Assembly: GCA_902553315.1 (NCBI GenBank)
Contig: CACDKN010000003.1
Span: forward strand, 1 to 64,000
Length of the DNA stretch: 64,000 bases
Direction: 5' to 3'
Source of the DNA: AG-339-G14 sp902553315
GTDB lineage: Bacteria > Pseudomonadota > Gammaproteobacteria > Magnimaribacterales > AG-339-G14
The notes under the pieces are model-generated. The model made no database searches and was not told the DNA's origin. It saw only the letters and a list, made by a program, of their open reading frames with translations. Below, piece by piece: positions 16,449 through 25,377 of the stretch (position 1 is its first letter; the number at the start of each line of letters is the position of its first letter). A program made the translations under genes and the position numbers.

Positions 16449-17726
16449 TTAGTTCAAAAAAGGAGACCATGCTGGCTCTCTAATAGAGCCTAATTTTACA
16501 GGAAGCTGAAATTTAGATTTTTTATCCACGGTAATTCCAGCTAAATAACCTTGCTCATCTTTTTTAGTAGAGTAAATAATAATATGCCCATTGGGTGAAA
16601 TTGTTGGAGATTCATCTAAAGTAGTTTTTGTAACAATATTAATAAACTTATTTTTGAGATTTTTTGTTGCAATATGAAAAACTCCATTATTCCCATGTAC
16701 CAGAACAATATTATTTCCATTTGGAAAAAATCTTGATCTTGCGTTGTAATTTCCTTCCATCGTCAATCTTTTAACTCTTTTGTTAGAAATCTTAACTTCA
16801 AAAATCTGAGGACTTCCTGATCGATTTGAAGTAAACAACAGTCGCTTTCCATTAGGAGACCATGCTGGCTCGGTGTCGATACCATAATGATCAGTAAGGC
16901 GAGTTATTTTTTTAGTCTTTAAATTATAAATATAAATATCTGGGTTTCCTGACATTGAGATTACAAATGCTAAATATTTAGAATCTGGAGACCAAACGGG
17001 AGCACTTTTACTCATTCCAAGAGTTGGAATTGTTTCTCTTTGGCCAGTCACAAGATTTTGTATAAATATTTCTGCAAAACCTTTTTCAAAAGACACGTAA
17101 GCTAGTTTTTTTCCATCTGGCGACCAATCTGGCGACATTAAGGGTGAATTAGATGAAAATAAAATTTCTTCATTTTTCCCATCGATATCAGATACGCAAA
17201 TACTGTATTCCTCTGGGCCAGGATTCAAAATATAAGCTAGTTTTGTATTGAATATCCCTTTCAAGCCTGTAATGCTTTCATAAACTCGATCACTCATAAT
17301 TTTTGTAATGAGTTCAATTTCTTCTTTGCTACCGTTTACGTCTCCATTTAAGACAATTCTTTCTAAATTAACGTCAGAAACAAAGTAATTAATGTTAATG
17401 GTGTTTTCTAAAGAAGTAATATTTCCAAAAATAACATAGTCTGAAGAGAGAAGTTTCCAGTCTCTAAAGAAAAAATCCTCTTCCTTTGTGGGGAAAGATA
17501 GCATCTTCTCGGATGGCAATGATTCAAACTCTCCAAAAAGATTTAATTTTTCATTAACTAAATCTCTAATTTGGAAATTAAATTTATTATTCTCAATGTT
17601 CATAAAAGGCACTACGGCAATATTTGGAAGCTTTTCAGTCCCTTTGATGATTTCAATCTGCAATTTAGCTTGCACGTCGAAAGAGGCAAAATAAATTAAA
17701 ACAAAAAGGAAAAATTTTACAATCAC
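16449..17726 (-). CDS. tolB: Tol-Pal translocation protein TolB
   Basis: 425 residues with a signal peptide (about 1-20), an N-terminal alpha/beta domain (about 25-155) and a six-bladed beta-propeller with repeated SPDWSPDGKKLAYVS, PVWSPDSKYLAFV, PAWSPNGKRLLFTSN blades. TolB is the periplasmic partner of Pal. Overlaps tolA by 4 bases. Standard length (E. coli 430). Confidence 0.97.
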   Translation of the reverse strand: MIVKFFLFVLIYFASFDVQAKLQIEIIKGTEKLPNIAVVPFMNIENNKFNFQIRDLVNEKLNLFGEFESLPSEKMLSFPTKEEDFFFRDWKLLSSDYVIFGNITSLENTININYFVSDVNLERIVLNGDVNGSKEEIELITKIMSDRVYESITGLKGIFNTKLAYILNPGPEEYSICVSDIDGKNEEILFSSNSPLMSPDWSPDGKKLAYVSFEKGFAEIFIQNLVTGQRETIPTLGMSKSAPVWSPDSKYLAFVISMSGNPDIYIYNLKTKKITRLTDHYGIDTEPAWSPNGKRLLFTSNRSGSPQIFEVKISNKRVKRLTMEGNYNARSRFFPNGNNIVLVHGNNGVFHIATKNLKNKFINIVTKTTLDESPTISPNGHIIIYSTKKDEQGYLAGITVDKKSKFQLPVKLGSIREPAWSPFLN

Positions 17727-18307
17727 GACTTAAATACCAAAGTTATCTCTCTAAAGTATTTTTCAAAGTCAGTCCTTTTTATTTTCGATAACTCAGTTAA
17801 AAAATTAACTTTTGAGACTGCTTTTAAAGCAGATTCATCAAATTTTTTATTTCCACTGGAACTTATTAAAGAAGATGAAAGTATTTCACCTGAAGGAGAC
17901 AAAGTAAGTTTGATTGAAGCCTGGATATTTTCATTCAAAACAAATGGTTTGTTCCACAGATTAATAAATTTTTCTTGAATCAAATTTATAGTCTTGAGAT
18001 TTTTGTTTAGTTCAAGCTTTTCTAGAGTTTCTTTTGCTGAAATCGATAAATTAGAATTATTAGGCTGACTTTCTAAGTTTTTCTTAAAAGGAGCATTTAT
18101 TTCTTTTTTTTCTAAATCTAATAAAGAAAATATTTCGGAAGAACCTTTGATTTTATTTTCTTCTCTTTTTTCTTGTACAAAACCAATTGGAATTACTTCG
18201 AAAATCTTCTCCTTAGGGAGAAAAATTGAAAAATCTAAAGTTATGACCAGCAAAATGAGAACATGTCCTAATAGAGATAAAACAAAACCTAACTGATAAT
18301 TAATCAT
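17723..18307 (-). CDS. tolA: TolA, short form
   Basis: 194 residues against 421 in E. coli. An N-terminal membrane segment (about 7-30) is followed by a polar stretch (about 50-110) and a TonB/TolA C-terminal domain (about 118-194: IQASIKLTLSPSGEILSSSLISSSGNKKFDESALKAV). The long helical domain II that spans the periplasm in E. coli is almost absent. TolA couples the proton-driven TolQR motor to Pal. Identity comes from its place between tolR and tolB and the C-terminal domain. It overlaps both neighbours. Confidence 0.9.
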   Translation of the reverse strand: MINYQLGFVLSLLGHVLILLVITLDFSIFLPKEKIFEVIPIGFVQEKREENKIKGSSEIFSLLDLEKKEINAPFKKNLESQPNNSNLSISAKETLEKLELNKNLKTINLIQEKFINLWNKPFVLNENIQASIKLTLSPSGEILSSSLISSSGNKKFDESALKAVSKVNFLTELSKIKRTDFEKYFREITLVFKS

Positions 18308-18719
18308 TTTTTGGTTCTGTGAGAAAATTAATTGAGTTAGGTTTTAACTTTTGCAAAGAAGACATTAATTTTGCTACATCATCAAAAATTACTTGAGAAT
18401 CCGCTCTTATAAAAACTTCGACTTTATTACTAGTTATAATTTTTTTTAATTCGTTTTCAATTTTTTCTAAAGTCAACTCTTGATCTTTGAAAGTATCAAG
18501 CTCTAAATAATATTTACCTGAACTATTGATAGATATTGTCAAAGAATTATTTTCAAAATCTTCTATTGGAGCTGAATCTACTTTCGGCAGATCAACGTTT
18601 ATTCCCTGAATAATAAAAGGCGCAGTCACCATAAATATGAGAAGTAAAACCAACATGATATCTACATAGGGAATCACGTTGATTTCTGCAAGATATTTCT
18701 TAGGGTTTTTGGCTCTCAT
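18300..18719 (-). CDS. tolR: Proton-channel component TolR
   Basis: ExbD/TolR family, about 139 residues. MRAKNPKKYLAEINVIPYVDIMLVLLLIFMVTAPF holds the single membrane helix with the essential aspartate (VDIMLVLL), and a periplasmic domain follows (IFIRADSQ-like sequence near 110). The ATG at 18719 was chosen over a TTG one codon earlier. It overlaps the end of tolQ by 20 bases and tolA by 8, suggesting translational coupling. Confidence 0.95.
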   Translation of the reverse strand: MRAKNPKKYLAEINVIPYVDIMLVLLLIFMVTAPFIIQGINVDLPKVDSAPIEDFENNSLTISINSSGKYYLELDTFKDQELTLEKIENELKKIITSNKVEVFIRADSQVIFDDVAKLMSSLQKLKPNSINFLTEPKND

Positions 18720-19368
18720 CAATTTGGTTAGAAAAAATAATAATTAATTCTTCGGAGAAATTACTGTACTCATTTACAAAGGAATTAATCTTATTCAAAT
18801 TCCAATTGTATGAAACCAAAGCTGGAATAGCTGCAAATAAACCCAATGCAGTCGCTATTAAAGCTTCAGAAATTCCTGGTGCTACAACCGTTATTGAAAC
18901 TTGCGTTAACTGAGATAAACCTCCAAAGGCATTCATGATGCCCCAAACTGTGCCAAATAATCCTATATATGGGCTCACTGAGGCAGCGGTAGAAAGAAAA
19001 GGTAGCCTTTTAGAAAATTCTTCTTCACATCTAGAAATAGTTATTTCTAAAATTTTTTTAATTTGATCAAGATTTGGAGGATTTTTTTCTTTTTTACTAA
19101 ATTCTTTAAATCCAGATACAAAAACTTGCTCTAAACCTATTAGGTTTTCTTTTCTCTGAAGTTTAGTAAAAATTTTTTCAAGATCGTTGTTGGTCCAAAA
19201 AATTTTATTGAATTCATATATATCTCGCTCCGCTCTCTTAAAGGTTATATATTTTTCAACAATGAACCACCAAGATACAAAAGAGATAATTAGCAAAGTT
19301 ATTAAAACTAATTTGACAACCAAACTTGCTTGAAAAAAAAGAGAAATTAAATCTATTTCAAATGCCAT
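18700..19368 (-). CDS. tolQ: Proton-channel component TolQ
   Basis: 222 residues with three membrane helices (about 10-38, 128-150, 165-185). The conserved AASVSPYIGLFGTVWGIMNAF and GISEALIATALGLFAAIPA motifs line the proton path. TolQ with TolR powers TolA for outer-membrane constriction at division. Overlaps ybgC by 11 bases and tolR by 20. Confidence 0.96.
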   Translation of the reverse strand: MAFEIDLISLFFQASLVVKLVLITLLIISFVSWWFIVEKYITFKRAERDIYEFNKIFWTNNDLEKIFTKLQRKENLIGLEQVFVSGFKEFSKKEKNPPNLDQIKKILEITISRCEEEFSKRLPFLSTAASVSPYIGLFGTVWGIMNAFGGLSQLTQVSITVVAPGISEALIATALGLFAAIPALVSYNWNLNKINSFVNEYSNFSEELIIIFSNQIDESQKP

Positions 19369-19765
19369 TACTTTTCTCCATCATTGAATTAAGAAGCTTT
19401 GTAGGTACTTTAGTGGGTTTTTTGTTATTTGTTTCCAAACATCCGCATTTGACATCAGCTGTTAAAATTTTAAAGCCATTGGAATCCAAAACCTCTTGAT
19501 AAAAGGAAAAAGTGACATTTTTCACTCCAAAGATCTTACTTCTAACCTCTATTATGTCGTCTAGTTCAGCTGGTTTTATAAAATCTAGGCTAACTTTTTT
19601 CACTACAAAAATAATATCATTATCTAAAAGTTGTTTTTGATCGTAGCCAATTTCTCGTAAGAATTCGGTTCTACCTCTTTCTAAAAACTTTAAGTAATTT
19701 GAGTTGTAAACTACTCCTTGTGCATCGGTGTCTTCAAAATAAATTCTTATTTTTAATGACGACAT
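19358..19765 (-). CDS. ybgC: Acyl-CoA thioesterase YbgC
   Basis: 135 residues from the ATG at 19765 (MSSLKIRIYFEDTDAQGVVYNSNYLKFLERGR); a longer frame start at 19834 would run deep into the upstream nuclease gene and lacks family support. The hot-dog fold has the catalytic aspartate in FEDTDAQGVVYNSNY. YbgC hydrolyses short acyl-CoA thioesters and is the usual first gene of the tol-pal operon. It starts 2 bases after the preceding gene. Confidence 0.95.
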   Translation of the reverse strand: MSSLKIRIYFEDTDAQGVVYNSNYLKFLERGRTEFLREIGYDQKQLLDNDIIFVVKKVSLDFIKPAELDDIIEVRSKIFGVKNVTFSFYQEVLDSNGFKILTADVKCGCLETNNKKPTKVPTKLLNSMMEKSNGI

Positions 19766-19767
19766 TA

Positions 19768-20178
19768 TTAGCTTTTGTGAGACCTTATATCTTCTTGGTA
19801 GAGAGTTTTTATTAAATAAACAAAATCCTTCCACAATAAATCACACGTATTAGAATTGTCTTTGTCTAATGAAGGATTTACAGAATATAAAGGAACTCTA
19901 ACTTTAATAGGTCTATTGTTAAATTTATAAATTAAAGCAGGTAATTCTCTTTCTTTTATCGAATCCAAAACTTGATTCCACCAATTTTCAATTGGCTCAT
20001 TACCTTGGCCGTAACGTTTACATTCTAGGTGCCATCTACCGAGGATTAGGTCAGGTAAAAATTTTTCTCTTGTCTGCTCTAGGATTCGTTTTAAAGGAAT
20101 TGTTAATTCAAGCTCTTCATTTAACAAATTTGCGATTTCCCGCTCAAAGGCTGCTCCTTTATTTCTGGAATTTGTCAT
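19768..20178 (-). CDS. PD-(D/E)XK nuclease, Holliday-junction-resolvase-like, in the ruvC position
   Basis: 136 residues. The start NSRNKGAAFEREIANLLNEE contains the helix glutamate of resolvase-type nucleases, followed by FLPDLILGRWHLECKRYGQG, a clear PD-x(n)-ExK active site. Similar small proteins occur in phages. It is not RuvC (no RNase H-like acidic motifs) but lies between yebC and ybgC, where many gammaproteobacteria carry ruvC-ruvA-ruvB. It is tightly packed: 1 base after yebC and 2 before ybgC. The likely role is cleavage of branched DNA, an inference from fold motif and position. Confidence 0.75.
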   Translation of the reverse strand: MTNSRNKGAAFEREIANLLNEELELTIPLKRILEQTREKFLPDLILGRWHLECKRYGQGNEPIENWWNQVLDSIKERELPALIYKFNNRPIKVRVPLYSVNPSLDKDNSNTCDLLWKDFVYLIKTLYQEDIRSHKS

Positions 20179-20179
20179 T

Positions 20180-20914
20180 TTAATTTATACCCTCTAGAGA
20201 AAATTCTGCGTTAGAAAAAACATTCTGCACATCGTCTAAATCCTCTAAGCTTTCAATTAAATTTAAAACTTTTTCAGTTTCTTCTGAGTTTAATTTTATA
20301 CTTTGACTCGAATCCATAATAATTTCAGTTTCTATCACCTCAATACTTTCTTTGAGTAATGCATTCTTTGTATTATGAATACTATTTGGATCGGTATAAA
20401 TAATTGTTAATTCTTCATCGGATGATTCAATATCTTCTATCCCCTCTGAAATTAATAAATCTAATAATTTTTCTTGATTAGATTCTCTAACAATTATTTG
20501 GCCTTTTTTCTTGAACAAATAACCTACTGAACCATCAGTTCCGAGGCTGCCTCCTGCTTTTGAAAAAGCATGTCTTATTTCAGCTACTGTGCGATTTTTA
20601 TTATCAGACATTGCTTCAATAAATACTGCAACGCCATTTGGTCCGTATCCTTCGTATGATATCTCCTCTAAGTTTCCCGAATCATTGTCTCCTGATCCTC
20701 TAGCAATTGCTCTTTCGATTGTATCTTTAGGCATATTTGCCCCTAAGGCTTTATCTAGAGCTAACCTTAATCTTGGATTATCAGCAACTTCTGAACCGCC
20801 AAGCTTTGAAGCTACCGTAAGTTCTCTAATTAACTTAGAAAAGATCTTTTGTTTCTTCTCATCTTGCCGCCCTTTTCTATGCTTTATATTCGCCCATTTG
20901 GAATGGCCAGCCAT
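20180..20914 (-). CDS. yebC: YebC/PmpR-family protein
   Basis: 244 residues, matching the family end to end: MAGHSKWANIKHRKGRQD, then DNPRLRLALDKALGANMPKDTIERAI and YEGYGPNGVAVFIEAMSDN. Members have been described as DNA-binding regulators and, more recently, as ribosome-associated factors that relieve stalling. Immediately downstream of aspS, as in most gammaproteobacteria. Confidence 0.97.
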   Translation of the reverse strand: MAGHSKWANIKHRKGRQDEKKQKIFSKLIRELTVASKLGGSEVADNPRLRLALDKALGANMPKDTIERAIARGSGDNDSGNLEEISYEGYGPNGVAVFIEAMSDNKNRTVAEIRHAFSKAGGSLGTDGSVGYLFKKKGQIIVRESNQEKLLDLLISEGIEDIESSDEELTIIYTDPNSIHNTKNALLKESIEVIETEIIMDSSQSIKLNSEETEKVLNLIESLEDLDDVQNVFSNAEFSLEGIN

Positions 20915-22678
20915 TTATTCTTTCTCCTCAAATGTAGACTTAATTGCCAAATCGTCTAATTCTTCTTCCGAAACTTTATCTGGAGCTTCAGTCATTAAGC
21001 ACATGGCTGATTGAGTCTTCGGGAAAGCTATGACGTCTCTTATTGAATCTTCGCCTGCCATCAGCATAACAATTCTATCTAATCCAAAAGCAATGCCTCC
21101 ATGAGGCGGGCATCCATATTCTAAGGCTTCCAGGAAAAATCCAAATTTTTTATTTGCTTCTTTCTCTGAAATTCCGAGGATAGAAAAAATCTTTTTTTGC
21201 TCCTCAATGTCATAAATACGCATTGAACCGCCTCCAAGCTCATATCCATTTAAGACCAAGTCATAAGCCTCAGAAAGAGCTTTACTTGGATTCTTTTCTA
21301 AGTTTTCTAGAGAACTTAAAGATTTTGTAAATGGGTGATGTGATGGTGTTAGAGAGCCGTCAGGGGTCTCTTCAAATACTGGAAAATCTGTAATCCATAC
21401 TGGCTTCCAATCAGACTTATCAATCAAGCTTAAATCAAATCCGAGTTCTTGTCTTAGTGCTCCTAAAGAATCAAAAACTATCTTTTTATCTCCAGCACCA
21501 AAGAAAACCGTATCGCCCTCCTTTAAATTTAATCTAGAAATTAATTTACTTATTTCCTCTTCTGATAAAAATTTAACTATTGGAGATTGAAGGCCATTTC
21601 TTAGATCATTTAAATCATTTATTTTTATGTAAGCCAAGCCTTTTGCTCCAAAATTACCAACGAATTTTGTATATTGATCAATTTGACTCCTTGAAAGCTC
21701 TTTATCAATTTTTAAAGCCAATAATTTACTTTTCTCATCATTTGCCGGATCTTTAAATACTTTAAAATCAGATTCTAAAAAAATATCCTTTACGTCTTCT
21801 AAGACAAGTGGATTCCTTAAATCTGGTTTATCTGATCCATACTTCTCCATAGCTTCTAAGTAGGATATTCTTGGAAATTTACTTAATTTTACTCCTAATA
21901 TAGCTTTAAATAGATCTACCATTAATTTTTCAGAAATACTCATCACTTCTTCACAAGAAGTAAAAGACATTTCAATATCAATCTGAGTAAACTCTGGTTG
22001 TCTGTCCTTACGCGTGTCCTCATCTCTAAAACATCTAGCTATTTGAAAATACTTATTAAATCCACTTACCATAAGCAGCTGCTTAAAAAGTTGTGGTGAT
22101 TGTGGAAGAGCATAAAATTTACCTTGGTTCACTCGACTGGGTATCAAAAAGTCTCTAGCTCCTTCTGGTGTTGCTTTGGTCATCATTGGAGTATCTATTT
22201 CAATGAATTCTTTTTTAGCTAAAAAATTTCTGATGAAATTATTTATATTTGAGCGCATAACTAAATTGTTATACATTTCAGGTCTTCTAAGGTCTAAATA
22301 ACGATATTTCAATCTTATTTCTTCTCCAGCCTTAGAATATTCATCTAACTGAAATGGAAGAGGTTTGCTTTTAGAAAAAATATTTAATTTATTTGCATAA
22401 ACCTCAATTTCACCTGTTGCCATTTTTTTATTCTGAGTTCCATCAGGCCTTGCTTTAACCTTCCCAGTAATTTCGATGACAAATTCATTCCTAATTGTTT
22501 CAGCAATATTAAAAATTTCTTTTTCATCTGGCTCAATAACTACTTGAACTATCTCTAAATCTTTTCTTAAATCTATAAATATAACTCCACCGTGATCTCT
22601 TATTTTTTCCACCCAACCATTAATGGTAACGATTTTGTCTTTATCTGATAGGGATAAATTAAAAACTGAAGAACTCAT
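20915..22678 (-). CDS. aspS: Aspartyl-tRNA synthetase
   Basis: 587 residues, normal bacterial length (E. coli 590). N-terminal OB-fold anticodon-binding domain (about 12-105, INGWVEKIRDHGGVIFIDLRK), class II catalytic core with RCFRDEDTRKDRQPEFTQID (motif 2), a bacterial GAD insertion, and GIAFGLDRIVMLMAG (motif 3). Follows the fmdB-like gene without a gap and adjoins yebC. Confidence 0.98.
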   Translation of the reverse strand: MSSSVFNLSLSDKDKIVTINGWVEKIRDHGGVIFIDLRKDLEIVQVVIEPDEKEIFNIAETIRNEFVIEITGKVKARPDGTQNKKMATGEIEVYANKLNIFSKSKPLPFQLDEYSKAGEEIRLKYRYLDLRRPEMYNNLVMRSNINNFIRNFLAKKEFIEIDTPMMTKATPEGARDFLIPSRVNQGKFYALPQSPQLFKQLLMVSGFNKYFQIARCFRDEDTRKDRQPEFTQIDIEMSFTSCEEVMSISEKLMVDLFKAILGVKLSKFPRISYLEAMEKYGSDKPDLRNPLVLEDVKDIFLESDFKVFKDPANDEKSKLLALKIDKELSRSQIDQYTKFVGNFGAKGLAYIKINDLNDLRNGLQSPIVKFLSEEEISKLISRLNLKEGDTVFFGAGDKKIVFDSLGALRQELGFDLSLIDKSDWKPVWITDFPVFEETPDGSLTPSHHPFTKSLSSLENLEKNPSKALSEAYDLVLNGYELGGGSMRIYDIEEQKKIFSILGISEKEANKKFGFFLEALEYGCPPHGGIAFGLDRIVMLMAGEDSIRDVIAFPKTQSAMCLMTEAPDKVSEEELDDLAIKSTFEEKE

Positions 22679-22963
22679 TTAAGTATCTGATTTTGGCCGA
22701 TCTTTTTTAATAGGTTTTTTGCTTTGATCCTGTTTCTTTTGATTAGGTTCTTTAGATTGTACTAAATTTTTCTTGTTTCCAGTTTTAAAGTCTGTTTCAT
22801 ACCAGCCTTTTCCATCAAGCCTAAAGCTAGGAGCTGATACAACTCTTTGTAAGTGAGATTTTTTTTCACAATCACATTTTATTTTTTTGTTTGATTCAGA
22901 AATACTGAGTATTTTTTCAAACTTTTTATTGCATTCTAAACACTGAAATTCATAAATTGGCAT
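22679..22963 (-). CDS. FmdB-family zinc-ribbon protein
   Basis: 94 residues. MPIYEFQCLECNKKFEKIL has the first CxxC pair; the second pair is shifted to CDCEKK, and SAPSFRLDGKGWYETDF is the usual FmdB end. The tail is lysine- and glutamine-rich. Function unknown; this family typically precedes aspS in gammaproteobacteria, as here (stop adjacent to the aspS ATG). It probably binds zinc. Confidence 0.9.
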   Translation of the reverse strand: MPIYEFQCLECNKKFEKILSISESNKKIKCDCEKKSHLQRVVSAPSFRLDGKGWYETDFKTGNKKNLVQSKEPNQKKQDQSKKPIKKDRPKSDT

Positions 22964-23034
22964 AATTGATCTCTTCGATTAACAAATTAAACAAAATTAA
23001 GGCAAAATATATTGAATCATAAGTTATTTTTCCA

Positions 23035-24297
23035 ATGAAAGCTTCTTTATATCACTATAAAACCTTGAGAGACACGCCTTCTGATGCAGAATTAATAAGC
23101 CATCAGCTGATGATTAAATCAAATATGATTAAGCCAATAGCGTCTGGTATTTATACTTGGCTTCCATTGGGAACCTTAATTTTAAAGAAAGTAGAAAACA
23201 TAATAAGGGCTGAACTTTCGAATGGTGGTTGTCTAGAAATAATTATGCCTTTAGTTCAGCCTAAAGATCTTTGGGATCTATCAGGAAGATCAAGTGAATA
23301 TGGTCCAGAATTACTTGGGTTCAAAGATAGAAATGAACGAGACTTTTATCTCGGTCCTACTCATGAAGAAATAGTGACCGAATTAGCTAAAAAAGAGGTT
23401 AAAAGCCATAAGGATCTACCAGTAACTTTTTTTCAAATACAAAATAAATTTAGAGATGAAATTAGACCAAGATTTGGGGTTATGAGAGCTAGAGAATTTC
23501 TTATGAAAGATGCCTACTCATTTGGAAGTGATGAAAAATCTATGAATGATTCCTACTCTAAAATGAAAAAAATATATAAAAATATTTTTGACAGAATTGG
23601 TTTAGATTACAAAATTGTATCTGCTGATTCTGGTTCTATTGGTGGTGACAAATCAGAAGAGTTTCATGTACTTGCTGATTCTGGTGAAGATACTCTTGTT
23701 TTAAGTAACGAAAGCGAGTTTGCCTGCAACATAGAATTAATGGACGAAAAAGATCCGAAAAAAATAGAAGGATCAAAAAGCCCAGATGGCAAAGGAACTT
23801 TAAGTTTAAAAAAAGGAATCGAAGTAGGTCATATTTTTGAACTTGGTACAAAATATAGTAAATCTATGGGTCTTTCCATACAAAAAGATAATATGCTTCA
23901 AGATGTCTTTATGGGCTGCTATGGGATAGGAGTCTCTAGGATTGTAGCAGCAGCTATAGAACAAAATTATGACGAAGATGGAATTATATTTCCTGAATCA
24001 ATCTCTCCTTTTAAATGTTACATAATTTTAATAAACCAGAAAAATAATACCGATTTAAATAAAAAAGCAGATGATTTATATCAAAAGCTAAAATCAAATA
24101 ACATTGATGTTTTTTTTGATGATAGAGATCAAAATCCTGGAGTAAAATTCAGGGACGCAAATCTTATGGGTGTCCCTTATCAAGTAGTTTTGGGTGAAAA
24201 AACATTAAGTGATGATACTGTGGAATTGATTTCGAGAAAGGATCAAAAAAAAGAGATTCTTGATTTTACTAAAATAATTAAGAGGTTTAAGGTATGA
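23035..24297 (+). CDS. proS: Prolyl-tRNA synthetase without the INS editing domain
   Basis: 420 residues against 572 in E. coli. Class II core: TWLPLGTLILKKVENIIR, FRDEIRPRFGVMRAREFLMKDAYSF (motif 2) and GCYGIGVSRIVAAAIEQ (motif 3), then an anticodon-binding domain (about 325-420). The 180-residue INS domain that removes misacylated alanine is replaced by a linker of about 30 residues (231-260). Such short ProRS are typical of alphaproteobacteria and mitochondria. Divergent from the fmdB-aspS operon across 71 bases. Ends 5 bases before recA. Confidence 0.97.
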   Translation: MKASLYHYKTLRDTPSDAELISHQLMIKSNMIKPIASGIYTWLPLGTLILKKVENIIRAELSNGGCLEIIMPLVQPKDLWDLSGRSSEYGPELLGFKDRNERDFYLGPTHEEIVTELAKKEVKSHKDLPVTFFQIQNKFRDEIRPRFGVMRAREFLMKDAYSFGSDEKSMNDSYSKMKKIYKNIFDRIGLDYKIVSADSGSIGGDKSEEFHVLADSGEDTLVLSNESEFACNIELMDEKDPKKIEGSKSPDGKGTLSLKKGIEVGHIFELGTKYSKSMGLSIQKDNMLQDVFMGCYGIGVSRIVAAAIEQNYDEDGIIFPESISPFKCYIILINQKNNTDLNKKADDLYQKLKSNNIDVFFDDRDQNPGVKFRDANLMGVPYQVVLGEKTLSDDTVELISRKDQKKEILDFTKIIKRFKV

Positions 24298-24302
24298 ATA
24301 TC

Positions 24303-25331
24303 TTAGTTTGATTCAGATTCTTTGATTGCCTTATAGATTTTATCCTCAATTTCTTTCATCAATTTTGGATTTTGTTTTAAAAACTCACTAGCATTTACCT
24401 TTCCTTGACCAATTTTCTCGTCATTGTAAGAATACCAAGCACCTGATTTTTCAACTATTTTATGTTCAGCTCCTATATCCAAAAGTTCTCCAGCTTTATT
24501 AATTCCTTTCCCATATAAAATTTGAAACTCTGATTGTCTAAATGGGGGGGCAACTTTGTTTTTAACTACTTTTACTCTTGTTTCATTTCCAGTAACCTCA
24601 TCTCCATCTTTTACCGTTCCAATCCTTCTAATGTCTAATCTAACTGAAGAATAAAATTTTAGGGCGTTACCACCAGAAGTAGTTTCAGGATTGCCAAACA
24701 TCACGCCTATTTTCATCCTAATTTGGTTAATAAAAATTACCAATGTATTGGATCTCTTAATATTTCCGGTAATTTTTCTTAAAGCCTGAGACATTAATCT
24801 GGCTTGTAACCCCACATGATGATCACCCATTTCACCTTCGATTTCTGCTCTTGGCGTTAATGCCGCAACAGAGTCTATTACCAGAACGTCTACACCACCT
24901 GACTTCACCATAATATCTGCAACTTCCAGAGCCTGTTCCCCCGTGTCGGGTTGTGACAAAAGAAGGTCGTCAACTTTTACGCCCAACTTAGCAGCATAAA
25001 TCGGATCTAACGCGTGTTCGGCGTCTACGAAAGCCGCAGTTCCCCCAAGTTTTTGGCACTCAGCTATAACTTGAAGTGTAAGTGTGGTTTTTCCTGAAGA
25101 TTCGGGACCGAATATTTCAACCACTCTTCCTCTCGGAAGACCCATTACGCCGAGTGCCAAATCTAGTCCTAACGAACCAGTAGAAATACTTGGGATATTT
25201 TCGACCTTTTTATCCCCCATTCGCATAATCGTGCCACTTCCAAATTGACTTTCAATTTGGTTGATTGCTGAAGCTAAATTTTTAGATTTATCTGGAGAAA
25301 GTTCTTCTTTTTTTGTATTTTTGGTTGCCAT
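24303..25331 (-). CDS. recA: Recombinase RecA
   Basis: 342 residues. Walker A GPESSGKTTL, Walker B VLVIDSVAAL, loop L1/L2 motifs (MGDHHVGLQARLMSQALRK is the core around L1) and a C-terminal domain. Homologous strand exchange and SOS co-protease. No LexA box was recognised in the 46 bases upstream, and no recX follows; the next gene is proS, convergent. Confidence 0.99.
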   Translation of the reverse strand: MATKNTKKEELSPDKSKNLASAINQIESQFGSGTIMRMGDKKVENIPSISTGSLGLDLALGVMGLPRGRVVEIFGPESSGKTTLTLQVIAECQKLGGTAAFVDAEHALDPIYAAKLGVKVDDLLLSQPDTGEQALEVADIMVKSGGVDVLVIDSVAALTPRAEIEGEMGDHHVGLQARLMSQALRKITGNIKRSNTLVIFINQIRMKIGVMFGNPETTSGGNALKFYSSVRLDIRRIGTVKDGDEVTGNETRVKVVKNKVAPPFRQSEFQILYGKGINKAGELLDIGAEHKIVEKSGAWYSYNDEKIGQGKVNASEFLKQNPKLMKEIEDKIYKAIKESESN

Positions 25332-25377
25332 AATAGTTACTGTATAAATTTACAGTATTATAACTATATTTAGTATT

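Noticed and set aside
19766..19834. Longer start for ybgC
   Set aside because: The extra 23 codons overlap the nuclease gene and do not match the family; the family start is the ATG at 19765.
20589..21014. 141-codon plus-strand frame across yebC/aspS
   Set aside because: Antisense shadow of two well-conserved genes, with no recognisable domain.
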